Shown piece by piece: positions 18,935 through 29,812 of a stretch of DNA of 44,324 bases (its first letter is position 1; each line of letters begins with the position of its first letter). The notes under the pieces are model-generated. The model was not told the DNA's origin, did no database searches, and saw only the letters and a program-made list of their open reading frames with translations. The translations under genes and the position numbers were made by a program. The DNA lies in contig BQJI01000002.1 in NCBI GenBank assembly GCA_021604625.1, forward strand, positions 1 to 44,324. The letters run 5' to 3'. The stretch is from Hyphobacterium sp. (GTDB lineage Bacteria > Pseudomonadota > Alphaproteobacteria > Caulobacterales > Maricaulaceae).

Positions 18935-19665
18935 TTTTTTACCCTGCCATTGACCTGCTGGACGGGCAAGTCGTGCGTTTGTCGAAAGGTAATTTCGCAT
19001 CGGCCAAGGCTTACAGCGATGACCCGCTGACGATTGCCAATGAATTTGCTGAGGCGGGTGCTGACTGGATCCACGTCGTCGACCTCTCCGGCGCACGCGA
19101 CGGAGCGCTGCGCCAGACTCACCTTGTACAACAGCTGGCCGCAATCGGTCTGAAGATCCAGGCCGGCGGTGGTATCCGGTCGGAAATGGACATCTCGCGG
19201 ATGAAAGACGCCGGTGTGCAGCGCGTGATAATCGGCAGTCGTGCCATCGAAACGCCGGACATTATGGCGTCCTGGCTGGAAACATTCGGATCGGATGCGC
19301 TTGTCGCTGCCCTCGATCTTAAAATCGAAGCCAAACAGCCCATCCTTGTAACTGAAGGCTGGACGAACACGACCGGAAAGCATCTGGGTGAAGTCTTGGC
19401 CATATTGATGGACGCGGGATTGCGCCATGCGCTCGTGACAGATGTCGGCCGCGATGGGCTTATGGCTGGCCCCAATACCAAACTCTATGCGCAATTGGCC
19501 ACACGGCACCCAGACATCGACTGGCAAGCATCCGGCGGTGTTGGTGACACCGCGGATTTGTTGGCCCTCCGGACCACGGGCATCGCCGGCGTGATCACCG
19601 GGCGGGCACTCTATGAAAACAGGTTTTCCGTGACGGAGGCGGTCTCATGCTTGCAAAACGGATAA
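18931..19665 (+). CDS. hisA: phosphoribosylformimino-AICAR-P isomerase
   Basis: [57 protein letters not shown]. Confidence 0.95.
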   Translation: MIFYPAIDLLDGQVVRLSKGNFASAKAYSDDPLTIANEFAEAGADWIHVVDLSGARDGALRQTHLVQQLAAIGLKIQAGGGIRSEMDISRMKDAGVQRVIIGSRAIETPDIMASWLETFGSDALVAALDLKIEAKQPILVTEGWTNTTGKHLGEVLAILMDAGLRHALVTDVGRDGLMAGPNTKLYAQLATRHPDIDWQASGGVGDTADLLALRTTGIAGVITGRALYENRFSVTEAVSCLQNG

Positions 19666-20414
19666 TCCCCTGTCTCGATGTCCGCGATGGCCGCGTCGTG
19701 AAAGGCGTTCGGTTTCAAAACCATCGCGATGTCGGCGACATCGTCGAGCTGGCCGCCGACTATGCCGCACAAGGCGCGGACGAATTGGTATTCTATGACA
19801 TATCGGCCAGTCCATCGGGCCGGACCGTTGAACCGGAATGGATTCGCGCCATCGCTGACGTCATCGAGATCCCATTCTGTGTTGCTGGCGGCATTCGTTC
19901 GCTTGAGGATGCCCGGGCGAGGCTCTTTGCCGGCGCCGACAAAATTTCCATAAATACCCCCGCACTCGAGAATCCGGCTCTGATTGAGTCCATGGCCGCA
20001 AAATTTGGCAGCCAGTGCGTTGTCGTCGGCATCGACAGCCTCAAGGGCAAAGGCGGCTGGGACGTCTGCTCACACACCGGGGACCCCGCAAATATGCGCC
20101 ACACGAGGCGCAATACGCTGGAATGGGTCCGGGAGGCCTGTGACCGCGGCGCTGGCGAAATCGTACTCAATTGCATGGATCAGGATGGCGTGCGTGACGG
20201 CTATGACATCGATCAACTGACGGAAATTCGCGACATCTGCCCGGTGCCGCTGATTGCATCTGGCGGCGCAGGTAGTGCCGGTGATTTCGTCGACGTCTTC
20301 CGCGACGCAAGAGTCGATGGCGCACTGGCCGCCAGCGTGTTTCACGAAAAGAAATTGATTATCTCCGACCTCAAACAAACCCTGTTGGATTCTGGCGTGG
20401 AGATACGGGTATGA
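19647..20414 (+). CDS. hisF: imidazole glycerol phosphate synthase cyclase subunit
   Basis: [70 protein letters not shown]. Confidence 0.96.
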   Translation: MLAKRIIPCLDVRDGRVVKGVRFQNHRDVGDIVELAADYAAQGADELVFYDISASPSGRTVEPEWIRAIADVIEIPFCVAGGIRSLEDARARLFAGADKISINTPALENPALIESMAAKFGSQCVVVGIDSLKGKGGWDVCSHTGDPANMRHTRRNTLEWVREACDRGAGEIVLNCMDQDGVRDGYDIDQLTEIRDICPVPLIASGGAGSAGDFVDVFRDARVDGALAASVFHEKKLIISDLKQTLLDSGVEIRV

Positions 20415-21016
20415 CCGCAGACAATATCAACCAGATTGACTTCACAAAAAGCGACGGCTTGATCCCGGCCGTCATCCAGCATCATCAAAGCCTGTCCGTC
20501 CTGATGGTCGGGTATATGAACAAGGCAGCCGTTCAACAGACAATTGAAACAGGGCGCGTGACCTTTTTCAGCCGGTCCAGACAGTGTCTCTGGATCAAGG
20601 GTGAAACCAGCGGTAATACGCTGGAACTAGTCTCCGTTCGACCCGATTGTGACCGTGATTGTCTACTCGTGATCGCCAAACCTGCTGGCCCGGTCTGTCA
20701 TACGGGATCAACCACCTGTTTCGGCAATGATGGGCCCGACATCATTCGGACGCTGGAAGCCATGATGGCAACGAGAACCGATCCGGAAACCAGCTATATC
20801 GCCCGGCTGAAATCGGCCGGAGTCCAGAAAATCGCGCAGAAAATCGGGGAGGAAGGTGTCGAAACGGCGCTCGCCCTCACCAATGAAGATGCAGATGCGG
20901 TTCGCCGCGAAGCCGCGGACCTTGTTTTTCATCTGTTGGTAGGCCTTAACGCGCGGGGGCTGAACTTCGACGATGTGCTGGATGAATTATCCGCACGGCG
21001 CAGAAACGCCGCGTAA
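20411..21016 (+). CDS. hisIE: bifunctional phosphoribosyl-AMP cyclohydrolase/phosphoribosyl-ATP pyrophosphatase
   Basis: [45 protein letters not shown], then His[35 protein letters not shown]. Confidence 0.95.
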   Translation: MTADNINQIDFTKSDGLIPAVIQHHQSLSVLMVGYMNKAAVQQTIETGRVTFFSRSRQCLWIKGETSGNTLELVSVRPDCDRDCLLVIAKPAGPVCHTGSTTCFGNDGPDIIRTLEAMMATRTDPETSYIARLKSAGVQKIAQKIGEEGVETALALTNEDADAVRREAADLVFHLLVGLNARGLNFDDVLDELSARRRNAA

Positions 21017-21083
21017 AACAACCCGTGAGAATGTTTCCAGGGCATCGGGAATATCGATGTCCGAAATCCGGCCGGCTGACCGG

Positions 21084-21443
21084 CTAGTCGCGGGCCGCCT
21101 GCATGGCATCCGAGAGCGTCGCCGCGATTGTGCCGGTAAACGCACCGCCTTGCGCTTCGGCCCACTGGTAATAGCCTTGATCGAAAGCCTCCGCCGTATC
21201 GGCGTCGGACTCGAGAAGCGTCTCGACCGATGCAGAAAACCCCTCTTCTGTAAACGGGATATGCCCGAAAATCAGTGATTCCGGCCCGTCGCCCATATCG
21301 GCGATGACGGCGTCAAAAATCGTGCAATGAAAGACAATTTTGCCATCAAGCTGGGCGGCCGGCTCGATCCGACCGATGACGATACGCGCATTCGGTTCGT
21401 CTATATTCTTGATGCTCCACGATTGGCCGGTGGCGAATTTCAT
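21084..21443 (-). CDS. hypothetical protein (~119 aa)
   Basis: MKFATGQSWSIKNIDEPNARIVIGRIEPAAQLDGKIVFHCTIFDAVIADMGDGPESLIFGHIPFTEEGFSASV...; coherent globular protein, family not recognised with certainty. Confidence 0.7.
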   Translation of the reverse strand: MKFATGQSWSIKNIDEPNARIVIGRIEPAAQLDGKIVFHCTIFDAVIADMGDGPESLIFGHIPFTEEGFSASVETLLESDADTAEAFDQGYYQWAEAQGGAFTGTIAATLSDAMQAARD

Positions 21444-21637
21444 ACGAGGCTCCGATTTTGGGATCACGTTTAATGACGTCTGCCTAAAGCACACAAATCC
21501 CTATTGCGAGACTTTCCTCCATCGTGGCCGTAATTTGGGCGGCAACCGGCAAATGCAGAGTTTCTTCTCACAGCGCCGGCATGGTCGCGAACTCCTCACT
21601 CCTGAAATGTGAAGGGGACCGGCGCTGGAGAGGTTGG

Positions 21638-23857
21638 CTAGACTTTTACCGTTCGCAATCTCAGCGCATTGGCAACGACCGATACGGATGACGCGCTCAT
21701 GGCGAAGGCCGCAAACATCGGGCTGATCAGGATACCGAAGAATGGAAAGAGCAGACCGGCGGCGACCGGAACGCCGGCTGCATTGTAGATCATCGCGAAA
21801 AACAGGTTCTGACGAATGTTCCGCATGGTGGCGACAGCCAATCGCCGTGCCCGTACAATGCCATCCAGATTTCCGCCCACAAGCGTGATGCTGGCCGATT
21901 CAATAGCGACGTCTGCACCTGTACCCATCGCAATACCGACATCGGCCTGCGCCAGAGCCGGCGCATCATTTACACCATCGCCCGCCATGGCGACTTTTCG
22001 GCCCTTGGCCTGAAGCTCGCGGACAATATCGGCCTTCTCCGCAGGTAACACATCGGCCCTGATTTCATCGATGCCGAGCCGCGCGCCGATGGCTTTCGCT
22101 GTACGCGCATTGTCGCCCGTCGCCATAATGATGCGGAATCCCAGATCATGTAGAGCCCTCAGCGCCGCCGGCGTGGTGTGCTTAACCGGGTCGGCAACAC
22201 TGACCAGGCCAACAATTGCGTCATCGACAACAACAAACATGACAGTTTCACCGTCATCGCGTCGGGCATTGGCCGCATCGGCAAGCCCTGCACTTTCAAG
22301 CCCCAGTTCCGACATCAGGCGTGCATTGCCCAGCGCCACGTCTTGTCCTGCGACAATACCTTTGACACCCTTGCCCGTGACCGCCTCGAACGCATCGGCC
22401 TTGGCAAGAGTGATGCCGCGCTCCTCAGCCCCGCGTACGATGGCTTCAGCGAGCGGATGTTCCGATCCGCGCTCCAGAGACGCGGCCAGACGCAGGACTT
22501 CCGCTTCATCATGTCCGGCTTCGGGCAGGACCGCGATCAGTTTGGGGCGACCTTCGGTGAGCGTGCCGGTCTTGTCGACAATCAGCGTATCGATTGTCTC
22601 GAACCGTTCGAGCGCTTCGGCGTTCTTGATCAGCGCACCGGCCTGCGCACCGCGCCCGGTGGCGGTCATGATCGACATCGGCGTCGCCAGGCCCAGAGCA
22701 CAAGGACAGGCAATAATCAGCACGGCAACTGCCGAGACCAGGGCATAGGAAAACGCTGGCGCAGGCCCCCAGATCGCCCATGCAATGAAGGCAATCACAG
22801 CCACACCTATAACCGCCGGAACAAATATTCCGGCCACCTTGTCTGCATATTTCTGGATTGGCGCGCGCGAGCGCTGGGCCTTGGCCACCATGTCGACAAT
22901 CTGGTTGAGCATCGTGTCGGCACCGACACGTTTTGCTTCAATGATCAGACTACCTGTGCCGTTGATCGTGGCGCCGGTCACAGAATCGCCACTGATTTTC
23001 TCAACCGGCAATGACTCGCCCGTTATCATGCTTTCATCGACAGATGAGCGGCCTTCAATGACAACGCCATCCACCGCAACTTTTTCCCCGGGGCGGACCC
23101 GTATCTGATCTCCCGGCTCGACGGATTCGAGCGGAACATCCTCTTCGGAGCCATCAGGCCGAATAAGGCGTGCCGTTTTAGCCGATAAATCCAGCAAAGC
23201 GCGGATAGCCTTGCCGGTTCCTTCACGGGCGCGAAGTTCCATCACCTGTCCAAGCAGGACAAGCACGACAATAACCGCAGCGGCTTCGAAATAGACGCCG
23301 ACATGTCCGTCTGCATTACGGAAACCGTCCGGAAAGACACCGGGCACCAGGACGGCCACCACACTGAAAATCCAGGCGGCAGATACGCCCATGGCGATGA
23401 GCGAGAACATGTTGAGATTCATCGTGCGGAAAGAGTTCCAGCCGCGTTCGAGAAACGGCCAACCGCACCAGAGCACGACCGGTGTGCCAAGAACCAGCTC
23501 GATCCAGAGCGTGGTGCGTTCGCCGAAAAAGTCCCGGATACCGGGAAATCCGACAAACGGCCCCATAGTGAGAACAAGAAGCGGCAGCGACAAAATTGCA
23601 CCAAACCAGAAACGGCGCGTGAAATCGGCCAGTTCCGGGTTAGGGCCGTCGTCAATCATCGTGGCCGATTCCAGCTCAAGCCCCATGCCACAGAGTGGGC
23701 AGGAGCCGGGCCCGGTTTGGCGAACTTCCGGGTGCATCGGGCAAGTGTAGACAACGCCGTCATGTCCGGAAGGCACACTGTCATATTTTCTGTTTCTGGC
23801 AGCGTCAGATGGTTTCCCGTGGGACGTACAGTATGAATGATCATGTTGGTGAGTCAT
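21638..23857 (-). CDS. copA: copper-translocating P-type ATPase
   Basis: His-rich N-terminus [35 protein letters not shown] metal-binding domain, [11 protein letters not shown] (CPC), [19 protein letters not shown]. Confidence 0.93.
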   Translation of the reverse strand: MTHQHDHSYCTSHGKPSDAARNRKYDSVPSGHDGVVYTCPMHPEVRQTGPGSCPLCGMGLELESATMIDDGPNPELADFTRRFWFGAILSLPLLVLTMGPFVGFPGIRDFFGERTTLWIELVLGTPVVLWCGWPFLERGWNSFRTMNLNMFSLIAMGVSAAWIFSVVAVLVPGVFPDGFRNADGHVGVYFEAAAVIVVLVLLGQVMELRAREGTGKAIRALLDLSAKTARLIRPDGSEEDVPLESVEPGDQIRVRPGEKVAVDGVVIEGRSSVDESMITGESLPVEKISGDSVTGATINGTGSLIIEAKRVGADTMLNQIVDMVAKAQRSRAPIQKYADKVAGIFVPAVIGVAVIAFIAWAIWGPAPAFSYALVSAVAVLIIACPCALGLATPMSIMTATGRGAQAGALIKNAEALERFETIDTLIVDKTGTLTEGRPKLIAVLPEAGHDEAEVLRLAASLERGSEHPLAEAIVRGAEERGITLAKADAFEAVTGKGVKGIVAGQDVALGNARLMSELGLESAGLADAANARRDDGETVMFVVVDDAIVGLVSVADPVKHTTPAALRALHDLGFRIIMATGDNARTAKAIGARLGIDEIRADVLPAEKADIVRELQAKGRKVAMAGDGVNDAPALAQADVGIAMGTGADVAIESASITLVGGNLDGIVRARRLAVATMRNIRQNLFFAMIYNAAGVPVAAGLLFPFFGILISPMFAAFAMSASSVSVVANALRLRTVKV

Positions 23858-23909
23858 GCTCTGACGGCTCCTCAGTTTGATGCCGGATATAGATGAGTCC
23901 GGTCGCGCC

Positions 23910-23956
23910 AAACAGCACCTTGACCTTCCAGTAACTGGAAGGTCAAGGTGCTGTTT
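23910..23956. promoter_or_regulatory. CueR/HmrR-type operator embedded in a perfect 23-bp inverted repeat
   Basis: AAACAGCACCTTGACCTTCCAGT-A-ACTGGAAGGTCAAGGTGCTGTTT, with TTGACC followed by the TTCCAGTxACTGGAAGG core, 53 bp upstream of the copA start. Confidence 0.8.
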
Positions 23957-23990
23957 CCAAGGCAGATCCGGTCTGAGCCGCATCGATTTC

Positions 23991-24111
23991 TCAGCTGATT
24001 TTCACATGCCCTGAAAGGCTGTCCATAATCGGACAATCCGGCCTGTGATTGCCCTCACAGGCATTCACCAGTTTTGAAAGTGTGCCGCGAATTTCCTTCA
24101 GCTCTTTCAGT
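23991..24111 (-). pseudogene. 3' remnant of a CueR-like MerR regulator
   Basis: Minus strand encodes [40 protein letters not shown], the C-terminal metal-loop signature of CueR-type proteins; the 5' part is absent and is replaced by IS sequence. Confidence 0.78.
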
Positions 24112-24916
24112 GGGCCTGTCAGACGAAAGCGAACGGGTCTCAGTTTGCTATGGGTTTCGTCGGTTTAGGCGGCAAGTTGCCGCCACCCGGCCTGCGCAAT
24201 TTCGCGGTTCTCCTTGAACCGATCGCGGGCGTTGAGATGTCGATCATGGTTGAAGTGGTTGTGGACGGAAGAATGGACGGCGACGAACTTTTGAAGGCTT
24301 CGCATTCGCCTGAATCTGAGCATCGCGCGCTCTCTCCTACGGAACGGCAAGTGGCTGTTCTCGGCCCGATTGTTGAGCCACCTCCCCACATCCTGTTTGT
24401 CCTCGTTTCCGATGACCTTCATGGCCGCTTTGTATGACCGCAATCGATCCGTCACGATGACTTTCGGGTTGCCGTATCGTTTCATAGCCTTGCGCAAAAA
24501 ACTTCAATGCTGCATGGCGATCACGGCGCTTAGTGACATAGGCTTCCAGCACTTCGCCTTCGTGATCAACCGCCCGCCAGAGGTAATGCGTCTGGCCATT
24601 TATCTTCACAAACACCTCGTCCAGATGCCATTGCCACTGGTCCCAGGCACGAAGTTTATCTGCCCGTTTTCGTCGAATCTCGGCGGCGAACATCGAGCCG
24701 AAACGGTTCCACCAAAACCGCACAAACTCATGACTCAGATTGATACCGCGCTCGTGCAGTAAATCTTCGACGCTTCGGAGAGACAACGGAAATCGAACAT
24801 ACATCATCACCGCAAGGCGGATAACCTCAGGCGACGTTTTGAAGTAGCGGAATGGGTTTTTCATGCCCTCAATTCGGCAGCTAACCCGCTAACGCCGAGT
24901 TTCCTCTGACAGAACC
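24112..24916 (-). mobile_element. IS6-family-like insertion sequence (~805 bp)
   Basis: Terminal inverted repeats GGGCCTGTCAGACGAAAGCGAACG (left) and GGTTCTGTCAGAGGAAACTCGGCG (right, reverse complement), 16/24 positions identical by hand; IS6-type transposase inside. Confidence 0.82.
24165..24864 (-). pseudogene. IS6-like DDE transposase split by a frameshift
   Basis: Frame 1: MKNPFRYFKTSPEVIRLAVMMYVRFPLSLRSVEDLLHERGINLSHEFVRFWWNRFG...WHLDEVFVKI...AALKF. Frame 2: LRKAMKRYGNPKVIVTDRLRSYKAAMK...NNRAENSHLPFRRRERAMLRFRR. The switch is at an A6 run (24496-24501). Confidence 0.85.
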
Positions 24917-24936
24917 ATTCACCGTCCATAGCCCAA

Positions 24937-26643
24937 TCAGCGCGGACAGTGCATCTCGATCAATCGGCCCGACTCAACGGCGCCCCTCATAACCTCCTGT
25001 AATTCCGGTTCCAGGCGATCATAATCAGCGCGGGCACCAAGCTCCTGATCAATGCGTAATGACAAAGCGGAATTTGCCTGCAATAGATCCTCCCGACGTC
25101 CGTTGATCCGCCGCGCCCGTTGTCGCGCGCGTTCTTGCGCGACCACTCCCGGATCCACGCCCTCCGGGTCGGCCGCAGCGTCATCCGGTTGGAGCTCGTC
25201 CGCGGATGGCGGGTTTGCCAGGAAACCTTCTATCTCATTACCTTCAAAAACCGCTGGCAGCCCGGTCTCAATATCACCTTCGTCATCAGCCCAGACATCA
25301 ATCGATGCATCGGCGGGGTCCATACGCTCCAGGTCGTCGGCCATTTCCGCGAGAATACCGTCGAAGATGTCCTCATCGGTCATGGCCACGATGCGTTGAC
25401 GTTCGGCTTGAACGCGCCCGGCCTCGTAATTAAGCCCATCGACCGTCAGGTCATCGATATAGGGCGGATCACCACAACACGACCGAGCGACCAGTATTTG
25501 CGCGCTGATTTGCGGAATGCGTGCCTGTAGCCGCAGCAATTCTGATCGCTTCGCGTTGCAATACCGTGAAACTTCTTCCGCACTGCTTGTTCCGGGGATT
25601 GGCGCTTCAGGATCAAATAGCACGCTGTCACCTCGCGGGGAGGCCGGATCGGCGGGAGAATCAGCCGGGATTAGGGTTCGCGTTCGTGGGCCAGCACTCC
25701 GACGTCGAGCTGCGGCAAGCTGGACACACGGTTCAGAAATTCGCGACTCCGCTATATTCCAGACCAAACTAGCTGTGCCCAGACGGCTCCCGCTTGTGCG
25801 AGTATCAAGGTTTGGGTTCCGCGATGGTCGCTGCCCGGGTTGCAATCCATCTGCGTATGCACTTCTTGCAATATGATCGGAGTCAGTGACCCACCTCCCG
25901 TCCACTACATCATCACGACTGTCTGCGTTTATGCGCAATCCACCAATGATTATATCACGTGCCTCGCGTGAATTTTGTTTTTCCGCGAAGTTTAACAATT
26001 CTATCTCGACACAGAGAACGTCCTCTACTGATTGCGGTCGCGTGAACCGGATTGGCGCCCATCGCTCATTGCGAATTTCTCGCGTATCGAAGGCGCGGTT
26101 ATTGAGCCAGAGTCGGATCATCGGCGCGCCCTCCAATTGCATCCCAGCAAGGGCGATCATGAAATCAGGCGCAACACTTTCTGCCAGGCGCGTCCATTCT
26201 GGGTGAAAGGTTACAAGCCTAAGGGTTTCGTGTGTGATGGTTCGAATATCAATTGACCCATCCGCCAACTGGCGGCCACCGGAAATTCCCCCTATTCGCA
26301 CATCGCGAACGAGAATATCAGCGTGTCGCGGTGTGCACGGGCCTGTTACCTCGCAATCCGAGCCGGCTTCCATGACCGGGCCGGGTTCGCGCATCAGCAT
26401 CAGGGCGGAAATTTGGTACATTTCAGGCGGCAGGACAAACGAATATGAGCGCCAGTTCTGGTCAACGCTAAAGCGGTGAACTTCCTGACCATTCACGTTG
26501 ACGATGATCGGCGCCCTTTGTCCCGGATCGGCCACTCGAGCTTCGATCACAACGCGCAACCCGTCGGGCGTGTCCGCTGCGGCGCGGCTCGTCGTGAGCA
26601 TCACAGCACAGGCCAGCATCAGGTACAAATACAACAAGCGCAT
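24937..26643 (-). CDS. exported protein with two tandem carbohydrate-binding-like (CBM36/CBM60-type) N-terminal modules
   Basis: Signal peptide MRLLYLYLMLACAVMLTTSRAAA; module 1 LRVVIEARVADPGQRAPIIVNVNGQEVHRFSVDQNWRSYSFVLPPE...RHADILVRDVRIGG; module 2 APMIRLWLNNRAFDTREIRNERWAPIRFTRP...REARDIIIGGLRIN. Confidence 0.7.
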   Translation of the reverse strand: MRLLYLYLMLACAVMLTTSRAAADTPDGLRVVIEARVADPGQRAPIIVNVNGQEVHRFSVDQNWRSYSFVLPPEMYQISALMLMREPGPVMEAGSDCEVTGPCTPRHADILVRDVRIGGISGGRQLADGSIDIRTITHETLRLVTFHPEWTRLAESVAPDFMIALAGMQLEGAPMIRLWLNNRAFDTREIRNERWAPIRFTRPQSVEDVLCVEIELLNFAEKQNSREARDIIIGGLRINADSRDDVVDGRWVTDSDHIARSAYADGLQPGQRPSRNPNLDTRTSGSRLGTASLVWNIAESRISEPCVQLAAARRRSAGPRTRTLIPADSPADPASPRGDSVLFDPEAPIPGTSSAEEVSRYCNAKRSELLRLQARIPQISAQILVARSCCGDPPYIDDLTVDGLNYEAGRVQAERQRIVAMTDEDIFDGILAEMADDLERMDPADASIDVWADDEGDIETGLPAVFEGNEIEGFLANPPSADELQPDDAAADPEGVDPGVVAQERARQRARRINGRREDLLQANSALSLRIDQELGARADYDRLEPELQEVMRGAVESGRLIEMHCPR

Positions 26644-26860
26644 CAAACCGCTCCAGACCATAGACCTAGCACAAACAGGCGCCTTGCTCCAAATGGAGCG
26701 CCGTCCCAAAGCGCGTGATGCACCCATCAGAGACGCATGCCCAAACTGGCCTGAATGTCGTGAATCCCAACCGTCTACACTTGGCAAAACTGTCGCTAAC
26801 CTGCGGAAACGCGGCGCTATTTGGCGCGCCTTTGCGAACTGCCGAATGAGACGGGGTGGG

Positions 26861-26950
26861 TGGCGGAGAGACAGGGATTCGAACCCTGGAGACGGTTCCC
26901 CGCCTACACACTTTCCAGGCGTGCGCCTTCGACCACTCGGCCACCTCTCC
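26861..26950 (-). tRNA. tRNA-Ser (GGA anticodon), CCA encoded
   Basis: GGAGAGGTGGCCGAGTGGTCGAAGGCGCACGCCTGGAAAGTGTGTAGGCGGGGAACCGTCTCCAGGGTTCGAATCCCTGTCTCTCCGCCA; class II tRNA with a long variable arm. Confidence 0.96.
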
Positions 26951-27180
26951 GCTGGAGGCGCGCAAAATAGCCATGCCACCGCCCGGGTCAAGCATGGCGG
27001 GCGGTTAGAAGCGCCGATAAAGACGTGATCGGCGACGGGCCTCCCCGCCCGTTGTTGCAGAAAACGATGCGGGCCGACCCCTGCTTCACAACACGCGCCG
27101 TCAAATGTGATGCAGTCGCCTCTGGCGTCCGCGCATTCTGCGCTTATCTAATAAGCCAATTCTGGAATAAGGGCGCCGCA

Positions 27181-27834
27181 ATGGCCTGGTTCGACAAACG
27201 CTGGAAAACGACACAAATCCCTGCTGAAGAGGCACTGCCCGGCCGTGCCGAAGCGATCCTCATGCCGCGTCCGCATTTTGTCACCGGCGCTTCCCTGACC
27301 GAGATCAAACCCGGCGAAGAGGTGATTATTTTTGCGCTCGGATGCTTCTGGGGCGCAGAGCGCATTTTCTGGGAAGCTAAGGGCGTGGTTTCCACCGCCG
27401 TTGGCTATGCCGGCGGGCACACGCCCAATGCCACTTATCAGGAAGTCTGCTCTGGCGGAACCGGACACACCGAGGCCGTGCGCGTTGTCTATGATCCGGC
27501 GCGGATCAGCCTGGAAGAATTGCTGAAAATCTTCTGGGAGAGCCATGACCCGACGCAAGGGATGCGTCAGGGCAATGATGTCGGCACCCAGTATCGCTCG
27601 GCTGTTTACTGGACGACGGACGCGCAGAAAGACGTCGTGCTGGCCTCCGCCGACATGTATGCCCATGCGCTCGACAAGGCCGGTCGGGGTGCGCCAACCA
27701 CCGAATTGGCACAAGTCGGACCCTTCTACTATGCCGAGGACGAACACCAGCAATATCTGGCGAAAAATCCTGCGGGCTATTGCGGCATAGACGGAACCGG
27801 CGTGGTCTGCCCGCTCGCGCCGCCGATAGGCTGA
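27181..27834 (+). CDS. msrA: peptide-methionine (S)-S-oxide reductase MsrA
   Basis: [74 protein letters not shown]. Confidence 0.95.
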   Translation: MAWFDKRWKTTQIPAEEALPGRAEAILMPRPHFVTGASLTEIKPGEEVIIFALGCFWGAERIFWEAKGVVSTAVGYAGGHTPNATYQEVCSGGTGHTEAVRVVYDPARISLEELLKIFWESHDPTQGMRQGNDVGTQYRSAVYWTTDAQKDVVLASADMYAHALDKAGRGAPTTELAQVGPFYYAEDEHQQYLAKNPAGYCGIDGTGVVCPLAPPIG

Positions 27835-27998
27835 TGCATTTTCGCGGTTGATCTAGCACCGTCATCCGTTCCCGTCCGAAAAGTCCAATCCGCGTCGCCG
27901 GAAAATCTGTAAATTCGGCCATCTGGAAATAACCCGTTATAGACCAGCAACAATGGCGAGGACTGGATTTCCGCAAGGACGCAGAAGGGATCACTGAA

Positions 27999-29183
27999 AT
28001 GCAGTTTGGAAAAACCTTGGTTGTTCTGGCCGCTGCTTTCCTGGGCGGTTTAAGCGCGTGCAGCGAGGCAGCGGCGCCCTCACCCGCCCGCGCTCAGGAA
28101 CTTGGAGATCGCACCCGGCAAATCGGTGCAGTGTTACAGGGCCAACTTGACGCTGCGGTCACCGAAGGACGGATTCCGTCTGCAATTGCTTTGGTCGCGC
28201 GCGGGCCGAATGTAATCTGGATGGGGACGTCTGGCGATATGGGGCCGAACACGCCGATGCGCACCGATGCCATTATCCCGCTCGCCTCGATCGGTAAACT
28301 TTACACCGCAACCGCAGCGATGATTCTGGTCGAACGCGCCCAGGTTTCACTCGATGATGCTGTCAGTGACTACATTGCGGAATTCGCGACTGGCGCGGGC
28401 GACGGTGTCACGATCAGGCATTTATTGACCCACACTTCGGGCCTGACCGTGAATGGCAATGCGTATTGGAATGTGTGGAACGAGCACGCGGGTCATACCA
28501 CAACGCTGGATATGGCCCGCGGAATTGCGGCTCTGCCGCGCGTTCGCGAGCCAGGAACGGCGTTCGAATACGGTGGAACCGGTGGAAATTATGAAATTCT
28601 CGCAGCCGTCATCGAGATTGTCAGCGGCCAGACTTTGGAAGCTTTCATGGTCGAGAATATATTTTCGCCGCTCGGCCTCAACGACACGTATTTTTTTATT
28701 CCTGATGAGAAAATAGACCGACTGCCTGCTTTTTATGGTTTCGAAGATAGCGAACTGATTTTGTCACGCGCTATGGGCGAAGAGTATCCGCGAAATGACT
28801 ATTTCTTCGGTGGCGGCGGCATTTCGACCTCTGCGCAGGACGCGCTCCGCTTTGCACAGTTATTCCTCAATGACGGCGAGGTTGATGGCGTACGTATTCT
28901 GGAAACTCGATCTGTGGAACAGATGATGAGTGATCAACTTTCGCCATTGCCAGCATTGAGCAATGGAATGGGTTGGGGCTTTGGCGGAGCCGTCACAAGG
29001 GACGCAACACCGGACAACCGCCGCCAGTATGGCTGGATTGGCGGCAGTTACGCCATGTTGTTTGTCGACCGCACAAGCGGTTTGGTTCTATACGTCGTGA
29101 CCCCTATTGAACCTCCGGGAGACATTGATTTTCTGATGCAATTTCAGGATACAATGACGGAAACACTGAGCGCAGGCGAATAA
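27999..29183 (+). CDS. serine hydrolase, beta-lactamase/class C family, probable lipoprotein or exported
   Basis: N-terminal hydrophobic segment ending LSACSEAA; PLASIGKLYTATAAMIL (SxxK), LLTHTSGL, FEYGGTGGNYEILAAVIE. Confidence 0.9.
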   Translation: MQFGKTLVVLAAAFLGGLSACSEAAAPSPARAQELGDRTRQIGAVLQGQLDAAVTEGRIPSAIALVARGPNVIWMGTSGDMGPNTPMRTDAIIPLASIGKLYTATAAMILVERAQVSLDDAVSDYIAEFATGAGDGVTIRHLLTHTSGLTVNGNAYWNVWNEHAGHTTTLDMARGIAALPRVREPGTAFEYGGTGGNYEILAAVIEIVSGQTLEAFMVENIFSPLGLNDTYFFIPDEKIDRLPAFYGFEDSELILSRAMGEEYPRNDYFFGGGGISTSAQDALRFAQLFLNDGEVDGVRILETRSVEQMMSDQLSPLPALSNGMGWGFGGAVTRDATPDNRRQYGWIGGSYAMLFVDRTSGLVLYVVTPIEPPGDIDFLMQFQDTMTETLSAGE

Positions 29184-29191
29184 ATTTCCAC

Positions 29192-29812
29192 TTGCCGTTT
29201 CCGGGAAATGAGGGGCATAAATCCGGGCTTCCAACGTCGGAGATTTTCTTGCCCCGCTATCCTAGCTTGAACAACGATGATTATCTCGAAGCCCTGTTCA
29301 AGCGCTTTCCGCGCGGCGTCAAACCACTGCTGGAATTGCATGATGCGCTGATGCGTGACGCCTCCGATCTGGACGTCGCCACGCGCGAACTGATCGCGGC
29401 CTATGTCTCGGGCCTCAATGCCTGCCAGTTTTGTTATGGCGCCCACAAGGCCATGGCCCAGGCTTTTGGCGTTGATCCGGAGTTGATTGAAACGCTGGTT
29501 GTTTCCGGTCCGGCAGATGCCCTTGTGGACCGCAGGCTTGTCCCGCTACTCGACTATGTCCGGCAAATCACCATCGAGCCATCAAAATCAACCGATGCGA
29601 TGGCGGAGGCTGTCTATGCCGCCGGATGGAGTGAGGATGCGCTCTATGATGCGGTCGCGACAGCCGCGCTCTATGCGTATATGAACCGGATTCTGGACGG
29701 GGCGGGCATTTCGCCCAAACCCCTGTTTACTGCGCCGACGGATGACGAATTGCAGGCGCGGCGCGAAGGCGATTATGTCGGCTGGGGCCAGAAAGCGGGC
29801 CTGATTGATTAA
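29192..29812 (+). CDS. AhpD-like/peroxidase-related carboxymuconolactone decarboxylase family protein
   Basis: LDVATRELIAAYVSGLNACQFCYGAHKAMAQAFG (CxxC-x3-H). Confidence 0.85.
   Translation: MPFPGNEGHKSGLPTSEIFLPRYPSLNNDDYLEALFKRFPRGVKPLLELHDALMRDASDLDVATRELIAAYVSGLNACQFCYGAHKAMAQAFGVDPELIETLVVSGPADALVDRRLVPLLDYVRQITIEPSKSTDAMAEAVYAAGWSEDALYDAVATAALYAYMNRILDGAGISPKPLFTAPTDDELQARREGDYVGWGQKAGLID

Noticed and set aside
24165-24437. Possible separate small genes in the IS region (for example plus-strand 24150-24437)
   Set aside because: Antisense to the transposase C-terminal frame carrying the DDE residues; explained by the IS.
26498-27028. 176-aa plus-strand ORF covering tRNA-Ser
   Set aside because: Contains the typical artefact RDSNPGDGSPPTHFPGVRLRPLGHLS, from translation of the tRNA antisense strand.
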